Made by a program: the position numbers and the translations under genes. From Pseudofabraea citricarpa (Eukaryota; Ascomycota; Leotiomycetes; Helotiales; Dermateaceae), in NCBI GenBank assembly GCA_029641185.1, contig JAPWGK010000002.1:2356001-2420000 (forward strand): a stretch of 64,000 bases of DNA, given 5' to 3'. Below, one piece after another: positions 43,297 to 55,849 of the stretch. A model generated the notes under the pieces. It did not search any database. It was not told the DNA's origin and saw only the letters and a program-made list of their open reading frames with translations. Within the stretch, counting starts at the first letter, position 1, and each line of letters starts with the position of its first letter.

Positions 43297-45039
43297 ATGA
43301 AACTTTCCTACCAGGCCATGCTGCTACTTACGGCAGCCAGCGGTGCAACTGCACTCAACTGCACTATCGCGACATTCCAATCCTTCCTCGACGCCAATGA
43401 GACTATAGCTCAAGTCGTCTACGCCCAGTCATACGCTGATAACTCTACTTTCGTGTCTCCCAACTCCACGAATAGTGTCCCAACGGGCATGCCTGCCAAC
43501 TGTGCTATCCAAGTGAATGTCACCACCGAGTTTGACACCCTCTGTTCTTGCCCACTGAATGGAATAACCGATTCTTGTAAGTGCCTTTTTAGAGGAGAAA
43601 TCTCACTGACCATTTCACAGCGGCGCTGCTCAATCGGGAGATGGAATCAACTGGATCGACATGGTAAGATGACCTGTTTAGGAGACTGAGCTGTGGTTAT
43701 CTGCTGTCTAGGGAGCTGGTCTGGACTATGGCTTTGCAGCCGTGGGGACGGACACTGGCCACACCAGTTCTGATATGAGCGGCACCTGGTTTGAGAACCC
43801 AGAGTCTATCAACGACTGGGCCTGGCGTGCCAACCACGGCTCAGCCGTCGTTGGAAAGATGCTGGCTGAGGCATGGTACGGCAGTGCGCCCACGTACAGC
43901 TACTTTACAGGCTGTTCTACCGGTGGCCGTCAGGCTCTCAAGGAGTTGGAGATGTTTCCCGAAGACTACGATGGGGTTGCGGCTGGTTGCCCAGCCTGGT
44001 GGACAACCCACGGTCAGCTCTGGAACCTGAAGCAGACGACTTACCAGGCACCGGCCAACTCGTCGCATACGATCCCCGAGGCTATGTTTGCTGTCATTGG
44101 AGCTGAAGTCCTCCTCCAGTGCGATCCTCAGGACGGACTGGTCGACTCCATCATCTCGGATCCCCTAGGCTGTAACTTCAACCCTCTCACATTGGCCTGC
44201 TCAGCAAAAAAAACTACTTCCTGCTTGACCAGCCCTCAGATGGACACTCTGTTCAAGATATATAATGATTGGGTCGATGTCAATCAGACCTACATCTTCA
44301 GCCATGTTTTGTACGGTAGCGAAGAGACTTGGGCAGGTGGTAACATTGGCGATGGCAGCACTGAGACGAGTGATGCGCAACTATGGTACCCTCAGAACAT
44401 CTTAGGCCTGGGTACCAACTTCACCGTTGAGGATCTCAACTACGATCTAGTTGTTTATGCCGACGAGACAAATCCTGGTAATTCATCTGCTGACAACTTT
44501 GACCTCTCGCCATTCTACAACCGCGGTGGCAAGCTCATGCACTACCATGGTCTCTCTGATTCCACCGTCGCCCCTGGAGCGAGTGTCTACTTTCACGATC
44601 ACGTCGTCCGTACTCTCCTGCCCCAAGGTATTGAGGTTGACGACTTCTACCGCATGTTCCTAGTCCCGGGTCTTGAGTAAGCTACAAGTCATCGCTCCAC
44701 TTTGGTCTTCATTAACAGATTACCCTCAGGCACTGCACTGGCACTCCCAGCACCATGAACGCCCCGTGGTACTTTGCTGGTCCTAACCAGGCTGGCAGTA
44801 TCAGCTCCTCTACCCATAGCGTGCCTGGCTTCAGCGACTCGCGCCACGACATCCTCCTTGCCCTCATGAACTGGGTTGAGAACGGCACTGCTCCCGATAG
44901 CATCATTGGCACCAAATTCAACGATGACCTTACGGTTTCCAAGCAGCGACCCATCTGCGCTTTTCCCAAGCAGGCCAAGTATAATGGTACAGGTGACGTT
45001 GACAGCGCCGAGAGCTGGGAGTGTAAGTCTTTGTATTAG
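43297..45039 (+). pseudogene. Tannase/feruloyl esterase gene with exon-1 frameshift
   Basis: Secreted esterase of the tannase/feruloyl esterase family. Pieces: 43297-43576, 43621-43663, 43712-44676, 44730-45039. Signal peptide MKLSYQAMLLLTAASGATA, then CAIQVNVTT in the starting frame. From 43548 the conserved LPTEWNNRF is in another frame, and only that frame joins exon 2 (GDGINWIDM) and exon 3 (GAGLDYGFAAVGTDTGH). Total exon length is 1598 nt, not a multiple of three, and no alternative donor fixes it. The rest is intact: nucleophile Ser in FTGCSTGGRQAL, DYDGVAAGCPAWW, acid region NRGGKLMHYHGLSD, and His in LEHCTGTPS. So it is a one-site frameshift: a recent pseudogene, a null allele or a sequencing error. 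Confidence 0.85.
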
Positions 45040-46003
45040 AGGATTGGTGGTAAAAGATGGAGAGGATGTAGTAGGCCAGTCCGCATGTTATCTCTTAAAT
45101 AGGTAAGTGTAGCGATTACAACTTAGTATTTAGTATATATACTTGAAGGTTTATGAAAGGTTCATATTGCAACAGCGTTGATATTCGATATCACATGTAG
45201 CACGTGACACGGAAGAACTCATTCTTCCGGAGCCGGGAATAGCAACCTTTAGCTATTCTTCCAAATAGTCGTCTTCCTCTGTAGAACGTATGATTATTCA
45301 TCTTTCAAACCTTGAATCATAGCCATACTAGTGAATTCCATGTCTGACTCTTGAACACCTGATTTTTTTTTAAAAAAAAGTAATCATTAAATGATTATTA
45401 AATAAATGACTAGAGGCTGGTGAGGTTCTTAGACGCTTTGCAAGAGGCTAGTGGACTGTTTTTCCGTTTCGTTTAACCTGACTATCTCTTAAAAAGCAAC
45501 TAAACCCCTCTGGCCATTAATTTATAAGACAATTGGTTGCTCTTTGCCTTTGTCTACTCCCCTTCTCCCACATGCCTTCGGGCTCACTAATGCTTTCTCC
45601 TGTCTTGGAAATGGGTACGGCGGTGAGATCAAGAGGCCGAGGCCAATGAAACCAAAAGCCGTGCTCGACATTACTCGCCATCTCACATGTCAAGTGCGCG
45701 AGAAGGAGTGAGTGAGTGAGTGGATTACTGTTTCGAGGCAGCGCGTGACTGCGGCAACACTTACCCCGGATTCAGTTCTGGCATGTGAAAGCAACGGGGC
45801 TAGTCGAAAGCGACGTAGCCCCATCGGCTGGCTCGCTCATTGGCTGTGGGGCGAGCCTCGGTCCAAGATGGATGCAGTGTGATACTTGAATCATTTCTCA
45901 TCTTTCAGACCTCTTCTTCTCTACATAATCCCTTATTCTGCTCTCCCCCCGCTTTCTCCATATTCCGCCAGATCGTCCCGCTATCTCTTATACAGTATTC
46001 ATC
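45040..46003. other. Intergenic between tannase-like gene and thiolase
   Basis: About 960 bp. AT-rich palindromic patch at 45362-45404 (T8A8 run and AATCATTAAATGATT). GTGAGTGAGTGAGTGG near 45708. Pyrimidine-rich leader before the thiolase start. No gene supported. Confidence 0.5.
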
Positions 46004-47448
46004 ATGTCTGCAGGTTTGTCACCACCGAGTCCCGAGCACGGGAAACAAGGCTGACGGAGATATCAATAGCACAGAAACGTCTCACACAGGTCTCCGACCA
46101 CCTCGCCGGATCCCAGAGCAAGATCACACCCACAGAAGGCAGCTCTGCCGGTGGTCGCGCCAAGATATTAGAAAAGAACCCAGACGATGTAGGTCTTCGC
46201 GACTCTGTCTTCCTTAGCAATTCCTAACATTCCGCAGATCGTCGTAACCGCATGCCTTCGAACACCATTTACAAAGGGCGGAAAGGGTGGATTCAAAGAT
46301 ACCGCAGCGGCAGATCTCCTAGTGGGCGCATTCAAGGCTCTCATTGAGCGCTCCAAGATTGACCCGGCCCTCGTCGAAGATATTGCGGTGGGATCCGTCC
46401 TCCCACCAGGTGGTGGAGCTACCGAGTTTCGTGCTGCGGCCCTCGTCGCAGGATTTCCAGTGTCTGCAGCTGTGAGAAGTTTGAACAGACAGTGCTCTTC
46501 CGGTTTACAAGCATGTGTTGATATCGCCAACGCCATCCAATCTGGCATGATTGAAGTCGGTGTTGGTGCTGGTGTAGAGAGTATGAGTCTGCAATACGGG
46601 TATTTATCCCTCCTCTGCGCGCATAGTGACAATGGCTAATAAATCATAGACCAAATGCTGTAACCGAATTCTCCGACCTCCTCGAATCCCACCCCGAATC
46701 AAAGAACTGCAAGGTACCCATGGGTATGCTCTCAGAAAAGATGGCCAAGGACCGTGGTGTATCGCGTCAATCGCAAGACGCCTTTGCCGCATCCTCATAC
46801 CAGAAGGCTCTCAAGGCGCAACAAGACGGACTCTTTGACGAGGAAATCGCCCCATTGAAGGTGAAGTGGGAAGACCCAAAGACCGACGAGGTCAAGGAGA
46901 TCACCGTATCGAAAGACGACGGCATCAGACCTGGCATCACAGCCGAGTCACTGGGCAAGATCAAGCCAGCCTTCGCTAAGGACGGCTCGATCCACGCGGG
47001 AAACGCGTCTCAGATTTCCGACGGCGCCGCCGCCGTGCTCCTGATGAAGCGATCCAAAGCCGAGGAGCTCGGGCAGACGATCCTCGGAAAGTACGTGGCT
47101 GCATCCGTAGCTGGGGTGGCTCCGCTGCTCATGGGCATCGGGCCATGGGCTGCCATCCCCAAGGTGTTCGAGAAGGCGGGCATCAACAAGGACGATGTGG
47201 ATATCTTCGAGATCAACGAGGCCTTCGCCTCGCAGTGTCTCTGGTGCGCGAACGAGCTCGGCCTTGACCAGAGCAAGATCAACCCCAAGGGAGGCGCTAT
47301 TGCCTTTGGCCATCCCCTCGGCTGTACCGGTGCCCGGCAGGTCAGCACGCTCCTGTACGAGCTCAAGAGACGAGGCGAGAAGGTCGGTGTTACCAGTATG
47401 TGCATCGGTACTGGTATGGGGATGGCGGCTGTCTGGGTCGCTGAGTAG
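46004..47448 (+). CDS. POT1: Peroxisomal 3-ketoacyl-CoA thiolase (PTS2)
   Basis: Last step of peroxisomal fatty acid beta-oxidation: cleaves 3-ketoacyl-CoA to acetyl-CoA and a shortened acyl-CoA. Four exons (46004-46013, 46070-46188, 46238-46599, 46650-47448) give 429 residues. The first coding exon is only 10 nt (ATGTCTGCAG). Joined to exon 2 it gives MSAAQKRLTQVSDHLAGS, whose R-L-X5-H-L is a type-2 peroxisomal targeting signal. Catalytic motifs: nucleophile Cys in NRQCSSGLQAC, DIFEINEAFASQ, His in GGAIAFGHPLGCTGARQ, and the second Cys in SMCIGTGMG. The PTS2 and its close match to fungal peroxisomal enzymes argue against a mitochondrial or cytosolic acetoacetyl-CoA thiolase. Confidence 0.95.
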
Positions 47449-48088
47449 ACGGGACGGGACAGACGTCAAATTGTACAAATATAGCATATAGAATTGAATT
47501 GAAACGAAATGAAATGAAGTTTTAGAAACAGTGCCTACAGTTACATGTGTCTCTTTTATTTTTGATATGAACATATCACTATGCTTTGGCCGTGCGTGTG
47601 TTATAGTGGCCTTCCTTCCTTTCATCTTTCAAGAAGTTTCCTCCCCCCCTCTCCATCGTTCGCTTATGAAAGGGGGCTGCTATATACTTACTCCCTGCAC
47701 TAATTCTTCATCATTGATGGATTCTCAGTTACGTTTAATACCCACAGACGTCAACGAAGGGACTGTTCGTGTATATAAATTGTGTATATAAATTATGGAT
47801 GCGGTGCTATATTCTTCTTCTCGCAGCAGCAGCAGCAGAGAAAATCATGCTATGTACCTATCTACAAAAATATGTCGTCTCGCTCGCTATATTATTCAAA
47901 AAGCACCACGGCTTCTCTTCTATAACCAAGCTTGAAGACCTCGTCTAGTTCAGTTTATGCATCGCTCTTAAATGTCTGTTTGCCTGTCATTGACTTTGGA
48001 ACCCATATTCAAATAACCAGTTCCCAGTCCCTAGTTCCTCCTCCTCTCCTGCCTTACTGGAGTCTAAGCATCTTACCTCGAATCGCAA
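47449..48088. other. Convergent 3' region thiolase / nickel permease
   Basis: 640 bp between facing stop codons, containing both 3' UTRs. CAGCAGCAGCAG-like run near 47825. No gene supported. Confidence 0.5.
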
Positions 48089-49808
48089 TCAAGTCGAAGA
48101 AGGGCCAACATCCGCTCCTCTAACCGTGGCAGCAAACGACTTACTATCCGAGGACTGATTCAAGCTCTGATCCTGATGCAGCACAGGAGCAGCAAGCCGG
48201 TCGAGATTCTGCTCCTCCTCGTCGTCCTCGTCCGCATCGACCAAGCGCTGCATCTTCCGATCGACGCGCCTGCGCCACGGTTTATACAGGACGACACTCA
48301 GCAGGCCAAAGACGAGGAACGAGCCACAGATGGCGCCGCCGATGATATCGTAGTGGTCGCCGGCAGCGCCGACGCCGTCCCAGAAGCGGCCCGTCGGCTC
48401 GGCGACGTTCAGGATCAGCGACAGCAGCTGGATGACGCCGATGGTCATGGCTGCTACTATCGTGATGACCGTCAGCACGATCGAGTAGTACAGGATGGCG
48501 ATTTGGTCGCGTGCGAGCGACGTTGATGTGTATAGTGTCATCATCAGTGCGCCGTCGGTCGTGTCGATTAGACACATGCCCGCTGGGTTGGGTTTGTTAG
48601 CATACTGGATGTGATATGATGTGATTTGATGTGGTGTGATGTGATTTCTTTCCGTGAATGAAAATACGTACCTGTGAAGAGGATTGGGAAGATCAAGATC
48701 AGCCAGAAACTGGTGCCTTTCGCTCCTTGCAATGAAGCGATACCGAGGAGTGCAACTTCAGACGAGGTATCGAAGCCCAGACCAAAGAGGACACCGAGGG
48801 GGTACATCTTCCACGGTCTATACAAGTTAGTCTTTTCTTTCTTTCATCTAGTCCTCTAGAAAATCTTTAGCAAATCATATATCTACGTACCGATCAATAA
48901 GATTAAACATCTTCTTGAACAGCGAGAACAAACATCCGCCTCCCTCCCACGGCGGATGATCAGCCGCAATACCTCGCTCGATAAGCATCCTCAGCTCCTT
49001 GACGAGCTTATACAGAATGTAAACGTTCATGATACTAAGGATGATGAGAAAAGCAGCCGAGACTGAAGTTCCAATGATTCCACCGACACGGCTGAAGCCA
49101 TCGAAGCGATCACTGACTGCAGCGGCAGTCGCGGCTACCACAATCGAAGTAATGACGACGATTCTGATTAGACCGAGTAAGTACAATTCCAGAGAAGTGA
49201 GTTTCTGGGGGGTCTACGAACGTGGAATGACCGAGGGAGAAGAAGGTCCCGACCGTCACTGGTCGTTGTCCGGCAGCGATGAGACGTCTGGTCATGAGAT
49301 CGATCGCCTAGAGAACGCAAAAGAAAAAAAGAAAAAGTAAGCCTTGGTAAACCTCAACCCGATTTCGAGAACAGAAAGGAGCGGAGAAGAGAAAACTCAC
49401 AGAAATATGATCCGCATCCAAGGCATGTCTTAAACCAAGAGTGTATGCCAAAAGGGCCGTAGAAGCCATAGACCTAAACCGGGCAAAGCAAAAGCAAAAG
49501 CATCAGAAACCTCAAGACTGGATTTCATCTGGGGATACAGATGGGATATGCTCACGGGTGATATGACTATTTAAATGATGTCAGCAACTCATCTCATGAA
49601 AAACACATAAAAAAAAAACACACATAGAAATGAACGAGAAACTCGGAATTCTTACCAGAACAACTCCAACAGCAACCCAGACGATGATGTTCACAAAGAC
49701 CAATAGACAAATGATGCCGACGACGGAGAGAGGGAGTTTATTGATGCCCGGAAGACCGCCGTGCACCCTGCTGGCCTTGCCAAGCAGACGAGTCTTGACG
49801 GAAGACAT
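48089..49808 (-). CDS. nic1: NiCoT-family high-affinity nickel transporter
   Basis: Membrane permease for Ni2+ (possibly Co2+). Seven exons: 49808-49656, 49566-49556, 49473-49401, 49307-49222, 49163-48891, 48817-48672 and 48582-48089, giving 411 residues. The signature [10 protein letters not shown] in the second helix is intact, as are [29 protein letters not shown] and [16 protein letters not shown], all diagnostic of the family. About eight hydrophobic segments are seen. Exon 2 is an 11-nt microexon (reads SYHP across its junctions) needed to keep the frame. The C-terminal tail is acidic and hydrophilic ([15 protein letters not shown]). In fungi such permeases feed nickel to urease. The next gene upstream, 480 bp away on the same strand, is urea amidolyase. 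Confidence 0.92.
49556..49566 (-). other. 11-nt microexon of the nickel transporter gene
   Basis: Flanked by an AG (from TTTAAATAG) and a GTGAGC donor. Inserting it between exon 1 (phase 0) and exon 3 yields [17 protein letters not shown], continuous with the family sequence. Skipping it shifts the frame. Confidence 0.75.
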
Positions 49809-50288
49809 GATGGACGAGCGGGCAGGACAAGAGAGAGAGAAGACAAGAGGAGAAAGGCAGGCCGTCTTCAGATTTCAGAGCGAACTCTAAAGAACCGGCA
49901 CCTTGGAGGAAGAATAAGAAGAAGAAGATATAAAGAAGGGTTTTGCACAGTGTTGGAACAAATACCATAGTTGCAGCGGTCGATTTCCACCCCACCTGAT
50001 TTGATGCCTCGCTAAGCGCATTGCGTGCGATTGGCATTTTGTCTTGGTCACATGCAATACGTGGGATTGGCTGGATGGCCTTCTCCTCACTTGCTCATGC
50101 ACGTCTTATCAGCGAAAGTGGATGGAAGTGGATGAAAGTGGATGTCACAGTGTCACGGTTGCTCGCCGAAGGGCGGCGCGGGCACTAGAATTCAGTCCCG
50201 TAGGCGAATGCTTCTTTTCTTCGTTGCTAATAAAATGCTGTCTGTACACAAGAATATCTTACTGCTCTGCTCTCCCTCGCTAATACCA
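49809..50288 (-). promoter_or_regulatory. Intergenic between urea amidolyase end and nickel transporter start
   Basis: 480 bp. Carries the nickel transporter promoter. CTTATC at 50105-50110 is a GATAAG site on the gene's strand, about 300 bp before its ATG: a candidate GATA-factor (AreA/NIT2-type) nitrogen-regulation site. A single such hexamer is common by chance. Confidence 0.35.
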
Positions 50289-53200
50289 TCAGAGAGGTAC
50301 GATGGACGCAATCTTGCCATTGACGTCTAGAGTATCACCCATCTTCACGTAAAGTTTAGTGACTTTTCCTCTAGCCGGTGCTCCGATTCGAATCTCCATC
50401 TTCATGGCCTCGAGGCAGATCTATTACATTGTGTTAGAAACTTTTGGGAACAGAAGATTGAGTGATGGGTTGAGCTTACAATTTCTTGGCCAGCTTCAAC
50501 AATGTCACCGACAGCAACAGAACACTTCCAACACTTCCCCGCGATATCTGCTACCACGAGCTCTCCAGGTTCGTTGTCGTCGGCGTCTGCATTGGGCTCC
50601 TCGCGAGTTGGCCGGATATACGGTTTGATGAGTTCATCAAGTAAACCACTATCCTTCAGACCATCAAATCTCTTTTGCGATATAGCCGTGTTCTCATCGA
50701 GAGTCTCTTTGAGCAGGGTTTCATATTTAACGAGATCCAAGAGGTCAGGTTCAACATAGATAAGCCCATCGCCTGTGCCCGTCTCTCTTGCATGATCAAG
50801 TTCGTATTCTTGAACCGAGTAGAACTCGATCTTATCAAACATTTTAAACATCCAAGGATTCTCTCTCTTCGCACACAGATCCCATATTGGAATTGTTCGA
50901 CCGACGAGCTGGTAGCCCCCAGGCGAGTCTACTCCGTAGATACAGAGATACTGGCCAGCAAGACCAACCGTGCCCTCAGCTGTAAAAGACCGGGAAGGGT
51001 TGTACTTAGTACCGAGGAGGCGATGTTGAGGATTTAATGGAATAGCACAAGGCGAGCCGCAGAATACATCACCAAGTCCAACAACCAAGAAAGTGGCTGC
51101 TAAGATATTGGCAAACACATCGCCACGGTCGGAAAATCCATTGGCTTTCTGTAGGAAATCAACGTTGTTTGGTAGCCACGGGGCTTCGGATCGAATTGTC
51201 TGGCGGTAGCGATCGACTGCTTCGATTGCTGAGCTATGTTCAAGCACAATCGGTAGCTGCAATGTGCGAGACTCCAGAATATTTGGCAATTCAGGGCCAA
51301 TAGATGTTTCCATGCTGGTCAGTATCTCCATGATGTCCTTTTGTGACATGAGCGAATCATACATGACGTGTAATGATCGAGAGCCTGGTGTCAATTCCTT
51401 GATAGATGGAAAAGAGCCTTCGGCGTATTTCTTCATTACCGCATGGATGTGAACAGTAGATCTCAGGTCAAATTTGTCGTCACCAAACTCAAGGAGAAGA
51501 GCAGAGTCTCCAGCTTGACGACATTTGATCTTTCGCCCAAAACACTCAATATCACCAATTATTGGGTCAACGATGGTCGGAGGAAACGTGATCTCAGGGA
51601 GAGGAGAGAGGTCTTCGACTGAGCGGCGCAGGTTCTCATTCAGTATGCCTGCTTGTTCCGAGCTGATGGGGCACAGCTGAACCTCATCCCCCGGTCTCAT
51701 TTGTCCGATCTTCCACATTTCGGAGCTGACGATGGTTGCGAAAACAACAAATCCACCAAGGCTAGGTCCATCACAGGCAAGTATTACGGCTTCATCTCCC
51801 GTGTAGCTGATCGACCCGATAGAATAAGGACTGTCGTGAATATTAGACGGATGCAGACCAGCATCACCTCCATCTTTTCGAGCCCACACTGGTTTAGGAC
51901 CCACAAGACGGACACCCACTCTATTACTATTGTAATGAACTTTCCAGGGCTTTTCGAATAGCGATCTGTAGTTTTGCTCTTCGAAATAGTCGGGAAATGA
52001 GTGTGGACCAGCCATGACCCTCAAAATCCAGGGTTCATTATAAGCCTTGATGACCGATTGAATTGGAGCCGGGGTAGAAAGAATCTGAACATTAATGTTT
52101 TCAATAGGTAAAGTGTCGCCTTTTCGTAATCCTCGCCCATTGAGTCCGCCAAATTTTCCAAGAGCAAACGTAGACCGGCTTCGAAAAGTTTTTGGCGTCT
52201 TCAGTCCACCTTGGATAGCAATATAGCTTCTCAAACCAACCTTTGGAGCAGACAATGCAAGAACTTGCCCAGGTTGAATAAAGATTGGCGTGGAAAGTGG
52301 CACTAACTTGCCATCAAGACGTAGTTCGACGGAGGCTTTCTGGATATTCAACTGTTCTCGGGAAGCTGTACCTTGCTCTTCATCCTGGTCTGCAGCGGAG
52401 TACGGAGGTCCAACAACTGCGACTGTAGTTGCACAATGAAACAAAAGTGTCGGTCCTGTTGAAGTGCATTCTAGTGCAGCAGCATCGGCCTCATTACCTA
52501 GAATTTTGTTCGCAATTCGGAAAGAATAGTCGTCCATAGGTCCAGATGGAGGAATACCGACATTCCAGTAGCCTACTCGACCGGGATAGTCTTGAATGGT
52601 GGTTGATGAACCAGATTCGATGACCTCAATCACATCTGGCTCAAATTTAAAAGTACTTAAGCTTGTGGTGTTATAGCTACCCTCGATGAATAAGGTACTG
52701 GCCACAACTTCTTTCAAGTATTCGAGATTCGTGTCGATGCCAGAAATGGTTGTCTTTGCTAGAGCTGCCTGGAGCTTCAGAACCGCATCAGCCCGATCAG
52801 AACCCACAACAATCAACTTAGCCAACAAAGGATCAAAAGACGATGAGATCTCTTGCCCCGGAATCACCCAAGTATCAACCCTAACGTCGTCTGGAAAATC
52901 CAGGTCCAAAATCTTGCCTGATGATGGTTGAAAACCTTTCAGAGGTGATTCGGCATAGATACGGACTTCCAGTGCGTGACCCCGGGATTCCTGTAGATCA
53001 CTAAAGAAGAGAGAAGATACGGCTCCTGAGGAAATCCGGAGCATCTCTTCAACAAGGTCATAACCAAATACCTCCTCAGTCACAGGATGCTCAACCTGTA
53101 ATCTTGTGTTGACCTCGAGGAAATAGTAGCGACACTTCTCCGCATCGAAGATGAACTCGACAGTTCCAACATTTCGGTACTTGATACTTTCCGCAAGTTT

Positions 53201-55849
53201 TATTGCTGATTGGCACATTTGGTAGTAGACTTCCTGAGGAATAAGCTCGGCCGGGCACTCCTCAATAACCTTTTGATGTCTTCGTTGCAACGAGCAATCT
53301 CTGGCCCCGATATGTCTTACAACCCCCTCACCGTCGCCAATTATTTGAATTTCGATGTGCTTGGCATTCTCAACGAAATGTTCTAGAAAGATACCATCAT
53401 CTTTGAAGTATGTCTTGCCTTGATGCTGAACCGACGAGAACGCAGCTCGGAGATCTTCAGGAGAGTTGCACTTTTGGAGTCCAATACCTCCACCTCCGGC
53501 AGTGCTCTTTATCATCAATGGATATCCAATACTCTCAGCCTCAGAAAGTGCATGCTCCACATCTTTCAGTATTTGCGTTCCAGGAAGAAGGGGAACCATT
53601 GATTCCTCAGCGAGTGCTCGAGCAACATGTTTGAGGCCAAGACTCCGCATCTGCTCGGATGTTGGGCCGATCCAGATAAGTCCGGCATCTTCACAGGCCT
53701 TTGCAAATTCTGCGTTCTCCGAAAGAAAGCCATAGCCAGGAATTACTGCCTCCGCTCTGCAAGCCTTAGCGATCTTGATTATTTGCGTCTGGTTGAGGTA
53801 TGTCTCTGAGATTGTGTTTCCATCAAGCAAGAATGAACTGTCGGCAGCTGTGGCATGTTGACTGTTTCGGTCCTCGTTCGAATAAATTGCCACTGAATGA
53901 ATTTCTAGTTTCTTTAGAGTCTTGACGATTCTTACTGCAATTTCTCCGCGATTGGCAATAAGGACCTTGGTAAATAGCGGAGAGCGCGTGCTTGGCTGGG
54001 AAAGGAGATTGTTGTTCCCGGCTTCTCGCCTGCTGGATAAGTAATATTTCCATCCTCCAAAATCCGATATGTCGCGTTGAATAGTGCTTGAATCAACGGT
54101 GTCGCACACAAACCCATTCACCATTGTTCCGTCAGCGAGCTCGATAAGACCAACGTGTAGTGGAGCTGCCACAGAGCGAGAAAATTTAGAAAGTTCTTCT
54201 GTAGGAAGCTTCCAAACCTCGAGATCGATTGCGAACCCTGACTTGCAACCTTCTGTAACTCTCTTCAAAGCTGGTCGAGAGGCCTTCACGTCAGGATGGG
54301 GCTTGAGTTCGTACAGTCGGTAATCTGGCGAGGTTGTGGTTTTCCAGATAAGTGTGGCGCCAACATCCGCCAGTTGATAGTTCAGTGGAAGATCAGACAG
54401 ATGCGCACCTATAGCTGCTATCGCCATTTTGCCATTGTCGTCTTGCTTCCCGTCTGATTCTCCTTGGCTGGTAATGCCAGTGCTGCCTAGCGGTCTCGAT
54501 TCTGTTGTATTCGACACATACATAGCGATCATGTCCAGCAGCTTGTCCTCTTCCCAAGCTCTAGATATCAGGGTTAACCCAAAGGGCAAGCCGTCCGACC
54601 GAAACCCTGCAGGAAATCCCACTGCACACCAGTTCAAGAAGTTGACGAAGTTGGTATAAGTTCCGAGCCTCGAATTCTCAAGTATTGGTTCGTCCACGAG
54701 TTGTTGTTGTGTGGGAAATGTAGGAGTAGTAGGAACAAGAATCGCATCGAACTCTTTAAATACATTCTCGATACTGCGCGTAAGATCTTGCCGAAGATAT
54801 TCACCCTCAAACACGTCGACAGAGGTGAATTTTCGCGCCACATTGATGACTTCGCGAACGGTGGGATCCATCACAGAGTCAGGCAGCGCGATGAAATTCT
54901 TAATGGCAGCATAACGTTCCGCCACCCACGGCCCTTCGTAGAGAAGACTTGCCAGCTTGAACAGGAGGGAAAAGTCTTTTGGAACAAGTTCCCATCCAAG
55001 AACTTTGCAGTCCTCTAGAGCTGCTTTGTAAGCCTCCTCTTGTATTGTATCTCCAAACCACAGAGGGTCATCACAAATGGCGATTCGATGTGACATATTA
55101 GATGATGGATACTGATACTTGGCGACGGGTGCTACACGAGAGTATGAATCTTTTTCATCATATGCACCAGCACTGGCAAGTACCAATCGCGCATCCTCTG
55201 TCGTTAGTGCAAAGATGGAAACACAGTCTAAACTTCTACAGGCAGGAACGACTCCTCTTGCACTCAAATGTCCTCTCGTTGGCTTCAGCCCCACGATGTT
55301 GTTCAGCCCAGCAGGAACGCGACCAGATCCTGCTGTATCGGTTCCCAGAGCAAAAGGCACAAACCCACGAGCAACAACCGACGCTGAGCCAGAACTTGAC
55401 CCTCCGGAGATGTACTTCCTGTTGAAAGTGTTGGGGACGGCACCATATGGCGATCGTGTGCCTACAAGACCTGTCGCAAACTGGTCGAGATTGGTCTTGC
55501 CCATCACGATGGCTCCGGCCCTCCTCAACTCTTGGATGACTCCTGCATCCTCGGCTGGGGAATACGCAAAATCTGGACAGGCTGCCGTGGTCATAAAATC
55601 CTCAACATCGATATTGTCCTTGACCGCAAATGGTACACCATATAACGGCAAGAGATGTCCTTGGGATTTGAGGTCTTGGAGACAGTCCCACTGCCTCCGA
55701 AGTTGTTCAGGGCCCGCTAGTGAAATCCAGGCTACATCTGAAGTATCGAGTGATGCTTGAAGCGCAAGCAAACGATCCAAGCCGTCTCCACGGGCTTGGT
55801 GGACTATCCATTCTGTTATGGTAAGTGGGAATTTTAATGGCACTTGCAT
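50289..55849 (-). CDS. DUR1,2: Urea amidolyase (urea carboxylase + allophanate hydrolase)
   Basis: ATP- and biotin-dependent two-step breakdown of urea to ammonia and CO2, cytosolic, nickel-independent. Two exons, 55849-50480 and 50420-50289, give 1833 residues, matching the yeast enzyme length. Order: amidase-type allophanate hydrolase (KDNIDVEDF catalytic Lys; SGGSSSGSASVVA and GTDTAGSGRVPA Ser-cis-Ser-Lys region), its C-terminal domain, biotin carboxylase from about residue 640 (KVLIANRGEIAVRIVKTL; ATP loop KSTAGGGGIGLQKC; EVNTRLQVEHPVTEE), then KipA-like and KipI-like cyclophilin-fold domains. A biotinyl domain at the end has its AMKM biotin lysine encoded in exon 2 (CLEAMKMEI). All key motifs present. 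ATG at 55849 chosen; the frame extends upstream only with a non-ATG codon. Confidence 0.96.
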
